Below are positions 8,543 through 18,313 of a DNA stretch of 64,000 bases, piece after piece. Below the pieces are notes generated by a model. That model saw only the letters and a list, made by a program, of their open reading frames with translations. It ran no database searches and was not told where the DNA came from. The DNA comes from Myceligenerans salitolerans (lineage in GTDB: Bacteria; Actinomycetota; Actinomycetes; Actinomycetales; Cellulomonadaceae): assembly GCF_017349295.1 (NCBI RefSeq), contig NZ_JAFMPK010000045.1, positions 20,759 to 84,758 of the forward strand, written 5' to 3'. Numbering within the stretch: the first letter of the stretch is position 1; every line of letters begins with the position of its first letter. A program made the translations under genes and the position numbers.

Positions 8543-8559
8543 GGGCGGGCCGCCCGCCC
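8543..8559. terminator. GC-rich hairpin
   Basis: GGGCGGG (8543-8549) pairs with CCCGCCC (8553-8559) around a 3-nt loop, 55 bp after the stop of the membrane-protein gene. There is no T-run, but the position fits transcript termination. Confidence 0.5.
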
Positions 8560-9044
8560 CTCGCCCGTCACCGCGCCACCCGAGTCTGGCCAGACACCAG
8601 CACCGTCGGCCCGGCACGCGCCGCGGCGTCGACGAACGTCGCATCCGGGGCCGGTCCATCTATCGGCACTGGATGGAAACTCGCGTGCCGGGACTAACCT
8701 CGACTGCTGGACACCACGCTCACCCTTGCCGTCTGACTACGCCCGCGACATCCTCGGCCTTCCAGAAGTGACCGATCGCGCCGGCTCAGGTGGCTGGCCG
8801 CAGTCTCCGGCTGTGTGGCGGCTTCTTGCGCGGGCGGTGCCGATGGGGGGTCTCCTTCTCCGAGCGGCGGCTGGCTACAGGTCGGCGATCACACCTAGCT
8901 GTTCACCATCGCGACGAGCGCCTCCTACACCCGGTCTCTGGGACCCTGGCGACCGATGAGCAGGAGGACCACGGTGGAGTGCAACGCACAACCTCGACTG
9001 CTGGACACCGCGCTCGCCGTACGCAACGGGCACACCTCCCGAGG
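8560..9044. other. Gene-poor stretch with two partial repeats
   Basis: No convincing gene. It holds two pieces related to the dispersed repeat: 8699-8757 (CGACTGCTGGACACCACGCT, then CCCTTGCC and GCCCGCGACATCCTCG) and 8992-9043 (CGACTGCTGGACACCGCGCT, then GTACGCAACGGGCACACC). The second corresponds to the left flank of the copy at 11015. They look like recombination leftovers. Confidence 0.45.
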
Positions 9045-9662
9045 CTACTTCCAGAACATCAGCGAGAACAGGATCCGATGCGGATGGCGTCTGCTGCTCG
9101 TGGTCACGGCGGCCCCAGGCGTACGAGAGTCGTCAGTCGCATCAAGGCTTCCGACTGGCACGCCACCAGGGAGACCCAAGAGCCGTCGTGCCTGGACGAT
9201 CAAGGCCTCCCGCGCGTGCTTCTGCCTCAACCGCAGCGTCGCCCAATCCGACGGATCGGGCGCCGGTCCCGATCCGAGCACCGCATCCGCAATCGCGTCG
9301 TCCGCGAGATGAAGCGTCTCGGCAGCACGCACGACAGGGTCGTTGGCGAGGAGCCGGAGCTTTGTCAGCGCATCGTTCTGCTCGCGGTGTGCTGCCGTTG
9401 ATCGCGCCCTGAATCGATCGAGGTCGCCTTCAAACCCGGACGCTTGCCGTGCTTCGTAGGCCGATCTGCTCGGACGAGCGAAGCTCGCGTCGAGGAACTG
9501 CGTCAACGCATCGAGCACCGAATCGCGCAACCACTGACGCGTCTCCCTTCGCCCTGTCAAATAGAGGGTGATCCCGGACAGCGCTGCCGCTACGAGGGCC
9601 GTCGTCGCGCCAGCAATCGTGAAGATGAAGTCCCAGGCGATCGGTCCAGCCGATTGAGTCAT
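9045..9662 (-). CDS. Single-TM membrane protein of unknown function
   Basis: The preferred start is the ATG at 9660-9662 (MTQSAGPIAWDF), giving 205 residues. The frame is open further upstream to 9986, but that part reads as low-complexity shadow. One hydrophobic segment (about 9-35) is followed by a charged, helical cytoplasmic region with arginine/glutamate pairs and coiled-coil character. No family recognised. It is one of many unrelated single-gene membrane proteins in this island. Confidence 0.65.
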   Translation of the reverse strand: MTQSAGPIAWDFIFTIAGATTALVAAALSGITLYLTGRRETRQWLRDSVLDALTQFLDASFARPSRSAYEARQASGFEGDLDRFRARSTAAHREQNDALTKLRLLANDPVVRAAETLHLADDAIADAVLGSGPAPDPSDWATLRLRQKHAREALIVQARRLLGLPGGVPVGSLDATDDSRTPGAAVTTSSRRHPHRILFSLMFWK

Positions 9663-9874
9663 GGCCGAAGCCTGCTCGCGGGGCGGTGGCACGTCACGTC
9701 TGACACGCAACAATCGTCGCCCTCCACCAAGATCGGCGACCGTCAACTCTGGCGCTGGAACGCTGCTCGGCTCTGCGATCGTCGACGAGATCCAGAAGAT
9801 CCCTGACCTGCTGTCGATCTGAACGCCATGCCTCCAGCTGAGCCGCCTCGACGCCGTCATCGCCGCGCTGATCC

Positions 9875-10603
9875 CTAGTAGGCGATGAACTCGAGACTCA
9901 GGACGGCGCCCGTAGCTCTGTCTCGCACCGTAACGGTGTACTCGCCGGGGTGGTGGATCCCGTCGTGTCCGGGATAGCCGAACCATTCGAACTCCACGGC
10001 CATGTAGCCAACGGCATCGGTCCGCTCGCCATCGGATGCGAGCAGGTTGCAGTTATCGCTGGGCTCGATTTCCGGGCATCCGCCACCCCACTCCGACGCA
10101 GGGTCGGCGATTTCTACATCGACGTAGGTATCCGGCGTTGCATCCGCGACCTCGATGAGAATGGTGCGGGGATCTGATGCGGGAAAGTCTGGCGGCGAGA
10201 GGCTGAGCCCCATGTTCGGTACCGCATCCTGGTCGCGCGACGGTGCGCGGGCTGTCTCGGAGAGTGCATCTTCGAGTTCCGAAGTCTGGGGTTCGTCGAC
10301 CGCGTCGTTCCCGGTTGCAGGCGTGACCACATCTTCTGTCGCCTCCGGTTCGGGCTCGTCTCGCCGCTCAGGCGCGTCCGGCGCGACTGATGACTGGGGT
10401 GGAATGGGAGAGGCTGGCGCGTTCGTAGGCGACTCGGCAGCTGGCTGCCGTGTTGCCCTGTTCATCAGCCCCGGCATGTCCTTGCCACTGAAGAACGAGA
10501 CAAGGCCAGCAGCATCTGCAAGGACTCCGAGGACGCCGAGGATGACCGCGGTCAACGTGGTACGCGTGACGACTGTTCTCGAAGTCGGTCCGCTACTGCT
10601 CAC
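9875..10603 (-). CDS. Membrane-anchored secreted protein with Pro/Glu-rich stalk
   Basis: The 242-residue protein has a short N-terminus, one transmembrane segment (about 16-38), a low-complexity stalk rich in Pro, Ala, Glu and Thr (about 52-130), and a C-terminal beta-rich domain with a cysteine pair (CPEIEPSDNC) ending in HHPGEYTVTVRDRATGAVLSL. That is the look of an Ig- or carbohydrate-binding-like fold outside the cell. Likely exposed at the surface. Function unknown. No partner gene is close; the next gene upstream on this strand is separated by repeat sequence. Confidence 0.7.
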   Translation of the reverse strand: MSSSGPTSRTVVTRTTLTAVILGVLGVLADAAGLVSFFSGKDMPGLMNRATRQPAAESPTNAPASPIPPQSSVAPDAPERRDEPEPEATEDVVTPATGNDAVDEPQTSELEDALSETARAPSRDQDAVPNMGLSLSPPDFPASDPRTILIEVADATPDTYVDVEIADPASEWGGGCPEIEPSDNCNLLASDGERTDAVGYMAVEFEWFGYPGHDGIHHPGEYTVTVRDRATGAVLSLEFIAY

Positions 10604-11014
10604 GTGGCAACTCCGTCTCGGGGATAAGTTGGCAGACCCACATCATCATCGCGGGCAGGTTAGCCAGCCAACGGCACGCCATAGCGGCGAGGTCCGTCAC
10701 AATTTGAGCATGGCCAGCATCTACTTCGCCACGAAATGACGATATAACACGTCACACCGCTCGCGCCGTCGTGCACGCCGACGACGCCGCATGGGCTCGT
10801 CTAGCACCTGGCGTGCTACGGCGCGACGGTGACTCCGACCCTTGGAGCGCAACAGAATCGCTGAGGCGACCTGCCCGCACCAGATGTTCCCGGCCACGCG
10901 TGCCCGACTCGCCACGGCGACGCTGGACGGCCTGGCTTCACTGGTAGCGGCGACCTCACGTAGACCGGCGCGGATGCGGTTGTTGGCGCTATTGATCACT
11001 GCTGGACACCGCGC
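10604..11014. other. Intergenic, possible remnant
   Basis: No clear gene. A minus-strand frame at about 10800-10995 has fairly natural composition (AGNIWCGQVASAILLRSKGR) but no start or end that makes sense, so it may be a fragment. The right end leads into the repeat at 11015 through CTGCTGGACACCGCGC, a sequence also seen at 8995. Confidence 0.3.
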
Positions 11015-11289
11015 TCGCCGGACGCAACGGAAGAGCACACCTCCTGAGGAGGGGTACTGGACTTCAAGCAACCAGCCCTCGGGCATTCCAAACCGTGAGG
11101 TAGCTCTGCGCCGGAGCCTACCCTTGCCGACTGACGGCACCCCCGACATAGTCGCGGACCCTGGTGCGCCCCCACGAGGCCGGTTGCTTCGTCAGCCTCG
11201 CACGTCACCGTCCGCCTCCCCGAGGTTGAGCCGGATTTCATCCACATTGGGCGTGCCCCGAATGTCGGGTTGGAGGATGCTTGGATTCG
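11015..11289 (+). repeat. Dispersed repeat, copy A2 (275 bp, identical to A3)
   Basis: Base-by-base reading shows this 275-bp stretch is identical to 20970-21244, in the same orientation. The first ~150 bp belong to the family that also occurs at 6575 and 24985. The remaining ~125 bp (from about 11165) are shared only by A2 and A3. It includes a small CCTCCTGAGGAGG palindrome and a GCTC/GAGC hairpin around TGCGCCG. Confidence 0.9.
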
Positions 11290-11471
11290 TCTTCGGCCAA
11301 GTCAGGCGCTGCTGCCTCCGGCCACCTGTCATCCGGTGAACCTTCTGGTGACGCAGCAAGCAAGGAGTCGACTCTTCCCCTGTGGACAGAGGTGACCCAG
11401 GTCAGGGCGGAAGCGGACTCGTCCGTTCTCGCGACAGCTAGATGTGATTCGCCCGACGTATCAGAGGCCCT

Positions 11472-12572
11472 TCAAAATTCTTCAGCCTCATCGACTGTGA
11501 GCACCACATCGTCCAGATCATTCAGATCGGATTCAGCGAACTCCGCGCTCAACGTAAAGCGGACGCGATGTGAATCGCTCGCGTGAAAGACGTGGCTGTT
11601 CCAGTCTTCCAGCAGGGTTACGTCGTCGTCAGAGACCAAGTAGTCCGATTTGTCAATGAAACCCTCCAGGCTGACGTTGCAGACGACAACGACTCGGATC
11701 GTCAACTCGCCGTCGCCTGAGCGGAAGATCTCGGACTCGATCGAACTGTTGTCGGGGAGGATCTCTTCGAACGCCGGCGAATCAAGTGCAGAGCTGATTG
11801 GAACGTCGTAGAAGCCGTCGCCCGCGTACGCGCCGAGCGCCTGCTCGACATCAACGCCGTGCAGATCCTTTATCGCAGCATCGACCAGGCCCTCGATTCG
11901 CTTGCGGGTGAATGCCTTCTGAAGCACACGGAGTTGCTCGACTTGCGGTTTGATCGACGCATGCGCATTCAGGGCATGTAGCGATGTGACAATGTCGAAG
12001 ACCTGGTCTGCATGCAGATCCTGGCGCAGGTTAGGATGCAGTTCGCGATTCTTCGGTGAGCAGAAGTCGGTGTGATTGCTCGTCACGAACACAACCGGAA
12101 TGCTCGGATCGCTGAGCTCATTGCAGAGCCCTCGAATCGTCTCCCAGATCAGCGCGTCGCGGAACCCCTTTCCCTCTCGATCGAAGGGCTTGCGGACATC
12201 GAGGTCTCTAGCCATGAGGTCGGCTACTGCAACATCTGGGACGCCCGGAATCTCGACACGTCTCGCGATGAGAAGCTGGCGAGCGAAGTCGTAGAAGACG
12301 GCGCGGCGATGCGATGGCACGGTCAGTTCGCACTCGGCTGCGCCAATTTCTATCAGCGCGTCGTTGATGCGCTTGAGTGCGCTATCCATGTCCGCGATGC
12401 CCTCACTCAGGCGTTCGGCCCACTGACGCGAAAGCTCGTGAAGGACCACGTCAGGGATGATGAGCCGGAGATGACCGCCCCTGGATAGCTCGAGGAGTAT
12501 CTTGCTATCTGCGCGAGTGAAGGGCTTGCGGCCGTGCAACGCGTTTGTATCGAGGATCACGACCGGTGTCAT
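11472..12572 (-). CDS. PIN-domain ribonuclease (DUF4935-like) with C-terminal extension
   Basis: From the ATG at 12570-12572 the protein has 366 residues. The N-terminal ~190 residues form a PIN nuclease domain: strand and first acidic residue in VVILDTNAL, then PDVVLHEL, KGFRDALIWETI, and VVFVTSNHTDF, giving the four acidic positions that bind metal. PIN nucleases cleave RNA and often act as toxins; the KGFRDALIWE spacing is typical of the stand-alone DUF4935 type. The remaining ~170 residues are acidic and beta-rich and are not recognised. No antitoxin is adjacent. An ATG at 12582-12584 is an alternative start; the longer open frame upstream is shadow-like. Confidence 0.8.
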   Translation of the reverse strand: MTPVVILDTNALHGRKPFTRADSKILLELSRGGHLRLIIPDVVLHELSRQWAERLSEGIADMDSALKRINDALIEIGAAECELTVPSHRRAVFYDFARQLLIARRVEIPGVPDVAVADLMARDLDVRKPFDREGKGFRDALIWETIRGLCNELSDPSIPVVFVTSNHTDFCSPKNRELHPNLRQDLHADQVFDIVTSLHALNAHASIKPQVEQLRVLQKAFTRKRIEGLVDAAIKDLHGVDVEQALGAYAGDGFYDVPISSALDSPAFEEILPDNSSIESEIFRSGDGELTIRVVVVCNVSLEGFIDKSDYLVSDDDVTLLEDWNSHVFHASDSHRVRFTLSAEFAESDLNDLDDVVLTVDEAEEF

Positions 12573-13322
12573 GACGGCCAGCATAGGAGACCAAGCCATC
12601 CGCATCACCCAGATGCCGATGTCTGGCCAGCACCCTGCCAGCGGACCGCGACCTCGCCGGTGGACGGCCCCTGCACCGCTGGCAAGACCGATCCGGCACC
12701 GAGCACGAACGGCGGCAGGTCCGCCCACACGTCCCGCGCACGCGCGGCGCCCCGCGCACCCAGTGGGGACCGATCCGAACAACTGCGCCGGCCGATCACC
12801 ACCCCTCGGACCTTGGAATGCTAGCGTCCGCGCAGCTCCAATCCGGGACCAGATAGTGAAGACCACCCATGCATGCGGCAGGCCCTACCGCCGTTCCTCA
12901 TCTCCCCGTTCCCAACCGATTCACCCACCTGCGACCGCTCGAGACCCTGACAAATCGCCCTGGGCCGCGAGATCGCCATACTCGCCCCCAACCCGCGTAT
13001 CCCGACGTCAGGAGCCCGGTCGGGACCAGCATCCGCCAGATACTCTTCCGGGTTGTCTCTTGGATCTCGGATCTGACCTGGCCATTCACCGAACAGACCG
13101 AGGACGACTCCTCCCGGTCGGTCGGGTGGGCGCGGTCGCCCACGGGATCGGGCACACGGGCGGCGACGATCGCGACGTGGTCGTTCTGGCTGTCGGCCAG
13201 CCGTGTCCTTCCCCTGGATCGCCACCATGCCGGCAGCACCTCGAGCCCCGGCATCGGTAGATCACTGACGCCCTTACTGCCCTACGGCGGCCCGAGTCCG
13301 GCCGCCGATAGAGTGAGGCGCC
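12573..13322. other. 750-bp gap without a confident gene
   Basis: No gene could be supported. A 65-codon minus-strand frame at 12605-12802 (VWADLPPFVLGAGSVLP) and a minus-strand stretch near 13130-13230 (LADSQNDHVAIVAARV) have protein-like composition but lack sensible starts. They may be fragments of lost genes. The plus-strand gene at 13323 begins at the right edge. Confidence 0.3.
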
Positions 13323-13865
13323 ATGCAGATGCCCGACTTCATGTCATGGGAGTGGCTTTCCGATCCCGGCGGAGTCATCGCCGCCTTGATCGCGGCCGCC
13401 GCGATTGCCCTACTCGCGATAGGCCGCAAGAAGATGACCGCGGCCGTAGGGGCCCTTCGGAACCGTCACGCTGAACGGATGCGAGACAAGTATGCGACGC
13501 CGTGCGAGCGCGCCCACGTCGATGACCTTCCCCGGTTCGTGCACCCGGCAAGGTTCGAGGTACAGGGCCACGTGGACCCCACGACGAACGCGACTGGATG
13601 CGTTCTGGTCAACGTGGGCAAGGGCGACGCCCTCGGCGTCACCGCAGAATCGGATCCGCTAGGAAACGTCGAACTCCGAGGCGCAGCGTCGTGGGACATG
13701 ATCAAGAGCGGGGCGGCGGAGCCGATCCAACTCACGTGCGACATGTCCGACCTGCTCTTTCCCCAGTCGATCCGGGTCGCATGGCGGGAGGCGGCCGGTG
13801 ACGTGCACATCGAGGACGCACCGCTGGTCGACGGCGCCGACATTGGCGTCGTAACGCGCTACTAG
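13323..13865 (+). CDS. Single-TM membrane protein of unknown function
   Basis: A 180-residue protein with one N-terminal transmembrane segment (about 17-35, GVIAALIAAAAIALLAI), then a basic stretch, then a soluble domain rich in beta-type residues (GCVLVNVGKGDALGVTAE, FPQSIRVAWREAAGD). The architecture suggests a cytoplasmic domain tethered to the membrane. Stands alone, between genes on the other strand. No family recognised. Confidence 0.65.
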   Translation: MQMPDFMSWEWLSDPGGVIAALIAAAAIALLAIGRKKMTAAVGALRNRHAERMRDKYATPCERAHVDDLPRFVHPARFEVQGHVDPTTNATGCVLVNVGKGDALGVTAESDPLGNVELRGAASWDMIKSGAAEPIQLTCDMSDLLFPQSIRVAWREAAGDVHIEDAPLVDGADIGVVTRY

Positions 13866-13973
13866 CGAGCTTCCGAACGATCACAGTAGCCTCGGCCGCT
13901 GACCAACAGATCCTCTCGGGCGGAGGCCATCGTGGACCCACCCGCGAGGACCGGCATGTTGGCTTGTGGGCGT

Positions 13974-14993
13974 TCAGGACAACGGCGCACCATCCCGGAA
14001 GGACCCGTCACGCTGGCTCGGTGTCAGCGGGAAGAGCTCGGCGGCGACCCAGTGGGCCATGTCGTATGAGTCGTAGTCGAGCCAGCGCTTCTGCTTGACC
14101 TGCACGTCCATCTGAACCCGATCCTTGCGATCATGAGTGACGGTATACAGGGGTTCGAGAGAAACAATCGCAAAGTTCGTCAGCGCCCATTGCGGGGGGA
14201 ACAACTCGATGATGGGCCTCGCGGAGGCGTGCCTGACGGCCGTCGTGAGCGTCTCAGAGAGCCTTGTGAACACAAACACGACGTCAATCGGCTCCCGCTC
14301 GCCTTGGCCGTCGAGCACATCCGCGACCTGTTGGAACGTCATAGCGGCCGGCTTTTCCTCCCACCGCCACTCTTCGAGAATCTCGCCATCGATCGCTTCC
14401 AGCCGAATCTCCACGCCACCGGCCGTATCCGGTATCCCGAATGAGATCCGAAGATCGGCGTCATCTGAGACCGGAACCCGAACGGGCCGATCCGAAGTGA
14501 GCTTCCGCTCAGCAGCTCTGTGCAGGGCTGTCCGCACAGAGTCTGAGGTCGGGACCGCGTGCCCAAGTTCTGTGAACAAGTCAGCATCGGCGCGCGCCTG
14601 ACCAGTCGCTGCTTCCGCCACGACCGCGCTCAGATCCGCCAGGGAGGTCACGCGGGCGTCGAGGCCGTCGAATTGCTGTTTCAGGTCTCGGATCGAAGCC
14701 TGCGAGTCATCCCGCATGCGGTCCACAGCATCGGCCGTCCGTGCCTCGGCCGCATCGGCCTCCCGTCGAAGTCGCGCGGCGATCCATTCCAGCGGCACAA
14801 CGAGCAAGACCGCGGCACCGAGATTGACCAGCAGGTTCTCCAGCCACGGCCACCAGTCGGGCACCCGCTCTCGCCACAGCAGCGCGTCGCCCCAGAACGA
14901 TCCCGCCAGAAGAAGAACCGCAACGATCACGGCAACCACAACCGTCAACCACACGCGGTGCTTGCGCCCACGACCCGCTCCGGATTCCGTCAC
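13974..14993 (-). CDS. Two-TM membrane protein with coiled coil and cytoplasmic domain
   Basis: From the GTG at 14991-14993 the protein has 339 residues. Two transmembrane segments (about 15-34 and 50-70) precede a coiled coil rich in Ala, Arg and Asp (about 72-125) and a soluble C-terminal domain of about 200 residues with alternating strands (PIDVVFVFTRLSE, WALTNFAIVSL). The open frame begins at 15149, but that leader lacks structure and the GTG before VTESG fits better. This is a sensor/effector-like architecture seen in many defence-island membrane proteins; function unknown. Confidence 0.7.
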   Translation of the reverse strand: MTESGAGRGRKHRVWLTVVVAVIVAVLLLAGSFWGDALLWRERVPDWWPWLENLLVNLGAAVLLVVPLEWIAARLRREADAAEARTADAVDRMRDDSQASIRDLKQQFDGLDARVTSLADLSAVVAEAATGQARADADLFTELGHAVPTSDSVRTALHRAAERKLTSDRPVRVPVSDDADLRISFGIPDTAGGVEIRLEAIDGEILEEWRWEEKPAAMTFQQVADVLDGQGEREPIDVVFVFTRLSETLTTAVRHASARPIIELFPPQWALTNFAIVSLEPLYTVTHDRKDRVQMDVQVKQKRWLDYDSYDMAHWVAAELFPLTPSQRDGSFRDGAPLS

Positions 14994-15887
14994 GCGGACA
15001 TGTTTGCAGAAGACCAGCCGAGAGGGCGAGGCTCGCGCGAGCTCAACCCACCGCGGATCCACTACAGCCGCTCGCTGGGGCCGGCGCTCGGCGTCGACGT
15101 CCTGGCCGCCTCCGGGTTCGCACGCGAGCAGCTCGGCTTCGACCCGCAAACCAGCCGACCGTCAGCGAGTGGCTGTCGGTCACGGTGCGCGCCAAGGCAC
15201 CAAGCCATGAGCACGCAGGCAGGCCCCACGGACTTGCCGGTGGCACACCTCCCATCAGCCTCGATCCGTAACTTGGTGGGTGGCCCGGGAGGGCGGTCGG
15301 GAAGCATGCGATGCTCATGCCGTGGAAGTGCACCGTGAGCTGGCTCACGAGCCGAGATCGGGCTCTCGCGATGAACAGCCGCACTACAGCAAGGCGCGGG
15401 AGGTACTCGTAGCGTGGTGCACGCCTTTCATCGAGCCGCGGTTGGCAGATGCTGAGAGGGGGGATCGCCACCAACGCCACGCGCTGATCAGGACGGATGG
15501 GGCTGGGCTGGTTCCGACCGGCCACGCCTCCTCCACGCCCACAGGGGCCGGCCCATCCGCCATCGCCAAAGCGCGCACACGCGCACTCCACCTCCGCGCT
15601 TGCCCGATCTCGAAGAACGAGAGCTGACGAGTCTCCCCCGGTACCAGTGCCATCACATGCTCCACGAGACACATCGTGCCAGGGCGCCCTGCCGCCACGG
15701 CACGGGCCACGATGACGAACCAGCCCGGCCTTGCCCTAGAGCACCGTGTTACCCGCGACGGCGATTCTCGGCGACCTCAGCGCGTACTTGACCAGCACCT
15801 CGCCCAGAAGGCGGGGCCAAGGCTCCGTAGCGTCCGCGCGCCGAAGCTCATCACGGAGTCGGAACGAATCAACAGCTGTGACCCCAG
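14994..15887. other. Nearly 900-bp gap without a supported gene
   Basis: Both strands hold open frames that overlap each other, notably 15280-15627 (+) and 15384-15710 (-). Neither has a ribosome-binding site, clear codon signature or recognisable family. The region may hold decayed genes. Nothing else was seen. Confidence 0.3.
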
Positions 15888-16916
15888 TTAATGAACCCAG
15901 GGGTTGGTGGGATCAACCCTGGCGAGTTTGCGCTTCAGTTCACTCAGCCATTTTTGGTTACCAAGGTGTGTCACCCCAGACACAACAAGAGGGTTGTACT
16001 TCTCACGTTCCAGTTCCTTGATCTCGTCCTCCCAGGCCCTCACCTGACGGGTGAGAGCGTCACCGGAGACTTGCGGCTGAGATCGGTGACGGGGTACTTC
16101 TGTGACAATCCGCCAGGTCCCGTCCTCGTTCCACTCCACATCGGGAACCGCCCTCCGTGCACCAGCGCGGCCCATGTCGTATCCCCAGGCTGCACTCTTC
16201 CTGATGACATCTTCGATCCCCTCCCGGGTGTCCGATCGCTGTTTCGAGGTTCGATGGTCGGCAGCATGGACACGCCGAGCAGCCTCGATAACGGTCTTCA
16301 GGAGACGCTTCCGTGCGGCCTCCGGCTCCGAGTCGAACCGACGCTGAATTGGCAGAACGGTCGACTGCGGAACGCCGAGTGCTTGGGCGATAGCCGCCAG
16401 GTCGTCCAGAGGTTCGACACTCAGAGGGACCTCAGGGTCCGTCGCCACGCCTCCGATCGACGGAGCCTCCGAACCTTCCTCTTCGATCGAGGTGGCGTAC
16501 TCGTCGGCAACCGACGCGTCGCCCGAATCAGCATCTGATTCCGGCGGGTCCGCAGCGGCGCTGGAATCGCTGGCCGGGCTGTCACCGGTGGCACCCAATT
16601 GCAGGAAGGCGGGCCCCAATCCCTCCTCCAGCTGCCGCGTCCGCTCTCCAAACTGAAAGGCTGTGCCGAAGCCCTCGGCGCGCAGCAGTTGTCCCAGTTT
16701 GTCCCGAAGCGGTGATCGGAGCCAGAACAGACTCGCGGCGACAACGGCCGGCCAGGCCAAAGCCTTGAGGTACTCCAGTGCCAGATCTGGGTCTGTGATC
16801 ACGTACTTGAACAGTGCCCAGACGAGTACGCCACTGGCAACCACTGCGAGGAGGAGTACTGCGCCGCGGCCACGTCTCGTACGTCCGCCGGGAGCGTCCA
16901 AGGCATCCACATCCAT
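15888..16916 (-). CDS. Two-TM membrane protein with acidic linker and helical tail
   Basis: The 342-residue protein starts MDVDALDAPGG, has two transmembrane segments (about 19-40 and 50-66), an acidic low-complexity linker (about 110-150, rich in Ser, Asp and Glu) and a C-terminal helical domain with a charged DALTRQVRAWEDEIKELERE coiled-coil stretch. The middle AAIAQALGVPQSTVLPIQRR segment has a helix-turn-helix flavour. The gene stands alone. No family recognised; probably a membrane-tethered regulatory or defence protein. Confidence 0.7.
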   Translation of the reverse strand: MDVDALDAPGGRTRRGRGAVLLLAVVASGVLVWALFKYVITDPDLALEYLKALAWPAVVAASLFWLRSPLRDKLGQLLRAEGFGTAFQFGERTRQLEEGLGPAFLQLGATGDSPASDSSAAADPPESDADSGDASVADEYATSIEEEGSEAPSIGGVATDPEVPLSVEPLDDLAAIAQALGVPQSTVLPIQRRFDSEPEAARKRLLKTVIEAARRVHAADHRTSKQRSDTREGIEDVIRKSAAWGYDMGRAGARRAVPDVEWNEDGTWRIVTEVPRHRSQPQVSGDALTRQVRAWEDEIKELEREKYNPLVVSGVTHLGNQKWLSELKRKLARVDPTNPWVH

Positions 16917-17861
16917 GTCTCAAGTCTGAGGGAAGCGCCGGCTCGTCGGCACCGAACATGCTCTCACCTCACCCATTTCGAACGTGAGTTCTCACAACCT
17001 GCTCGCTCCGATGCCTGAACGCGGCGCGCGAGCCCGGCTCACCTTGCTGCGAATTGGGCCGAACGCCGCCCCACCTGATCCTCGACATGCACGGCGCCGG
17101 AGAGGACACCATCGAGTGCGCGATCTCGGTCACCGCCGCGACACCGTAACCGCAACGCCGCCCTGTATGCGGCGGCGGCTTGGCCCCAACCTGAGGGCGT
17201 CACGACTCGTGTGCGGATCGGCGCAGGCGGACGCGTTCGTCGATCACCTTGCCGGATTCGCCGAGGCACACGCCCTGTTCAACGGGAGCGACCGCGATGC
17301 TGCGGCTGCCAACCGCCGATGATCACGTCGGGCAGTCCTGGATGCGTTGAGGGTCACGTCGGTCTGAACCGTCATTTCTGGGCGGACGGCCATCCAGGTC
17401 GCGATGGTCACGAGCCGCCCGGCCCGAGCTTCCGAGCATGGAGTCAGGAGGTGTCGCCACGTCGACCAAGACTTCGGGGAGGGCGGTCGCGATGGATCGC
17501 AGCGCGAGGCCGTGCTCCCAGGTATCCTCGAAGCTGTTTGGCCGGTAGAGATACCAGCCGTCCGTTCATCTTTGCTGACTCCAGATGCAGGAAAAGCGTC
17601 CTCTATCTGGGCGACCGCAAGTCTGAGCGTTACGGCGAACCCGACCGAGCGGATACTCGGACACGCGACGAAGGCGGGATGTCTTCGTTGCGCGCGCTGG
17701 CGGTAACCGTTGCATCGTGCTGCCCTGCGGGAACTCCCGGGCTCCGCGTGGGACGCGATGTGGCGTTTGCTGCGAGTCGGGGATCGACTCAGCCGGCGAA
17801 GAGTGTTGCGGTTGACCCTGTCGGGGCGCCGACCGGGCGGCGTTCCTGAGAGGTGAACGCC
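16917..17861 (+). other. Decayed region with plus-strand coding scraps
   Basis: No intact gene. Plus-strand protein-like pieces occur in different frames at about 17085-17150 (LILDMHGAGEDTIECAISV then a stop) and about 17210-17320 (GSAQADAFVDHLAGFAEAHAL then a stop), as expected of one gene broken by frameshifts. The rest up to 17850 shows only mutually overlapping shadow frames. Confidence 0.35.
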
Positions 17862-18035
17862 GTGCAGCTAGACGACGTGCAACAATTCGTCGAATCACTC
17901 TCCTTGGCGTCAAGAGGCACCCTTGCGCTGATCGCCACGCTTGTGTTCGTTGCCTGGGTCCTGCAGTCGGAAGAACGGTCACGTCGCCTTGAACGCCTGC
18001 TGAAGGCTTGCCGACGTGGCCACGAGGACCGCTGA
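17862..18035 (+). CDS. Small single-TM protein
   Basis: A 57-residue protein from the GTG at 17862, chosen because AGAGGTGA at 17850-17856 is well placed as its ribosome-binding site (a GTG nine bases earlier is possible). One transmembrane segment (about 18-36, GTLALIATLVFVAWVL) is followed by a basic tail rich in Arg and Glu. Short membrane proteins like this include toxins and holin-like or regulatory peptides. No neighbour suggests which. Confidence 0.5.
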   Translation: MQLDDVQQFVESLSLASRGTLALIATLVFVAWVLQSEERSRRLERLLKACRRGHEDR

Positions 18036-18148
18036 CGCAACGCCCACATCACGCTGCCCCCGAGCACCGGAGGGGTCTCCTGCACGGGTAGGTGACACCT
18101 GACTTGTGGCGTTGTATGGCGCTGCTGAGAGGACTTGGCGTCGTTTGC

Positions 18149-18313
18149 CTGGGCGTGGACGGGCGACGGCCGGTTCGCTCCTCCGCGATAGTCGGGCCAG
18201 CGCAACTGGACCGCGTCGTCTTCCCAGAAGCAGATCCCGCAGATCTCGTATGAGCCGGGTAGCTGATCGAACACCTGGTGTCCGCAGCACGGGCATGGGA
18301 ACCGGTCGCTCAG
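18149..18313 (-). pseudogene. CPCC-family cysteine-rich protein, truncated
   Basis: The minus-strand frame begins LSDRFPCPCCGHQVFDQLPG and continues SYEICGICFWEDDAVQLRWP and GGANRPS, the conserved N-terminal part of CPCC (cysteine-rich CPCC) proteins with its CPCC and CxxC zinc ligands. Relatives start MSDRFPCPCCGH; here the start position holds CTG, which overlaps the TGA of the upstream gene as CTGA. After HAQ (18149) family similarity ends although the frame stays open to 17789. The gene is thus 3'-truncated, with a questionable start. Translational coupling with the crystallin J1-like gene is plausible. Confidence 0.6.

Noticed and set aside
12605..12802. 65-codon minus-strand frame
   Set aside because: Composition is fairly natural but there is no ribosome-binding site and no recognisable homologue; it may be a fragment. 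Not strong enough for a gene call.
13130..13254. Possible relaxase motif (SQNDHVAIVA)
   Set aside because: The match to the NDHxHIV motif of relaxases is partial (one His missing) and the surrounding frame has no start or relaxase context.
15280..15710. Two overlapping open frames on opposite strands
   Set aside because: Each looks half natural; with no start signal, family or neighbour evidence neither can be preferred.
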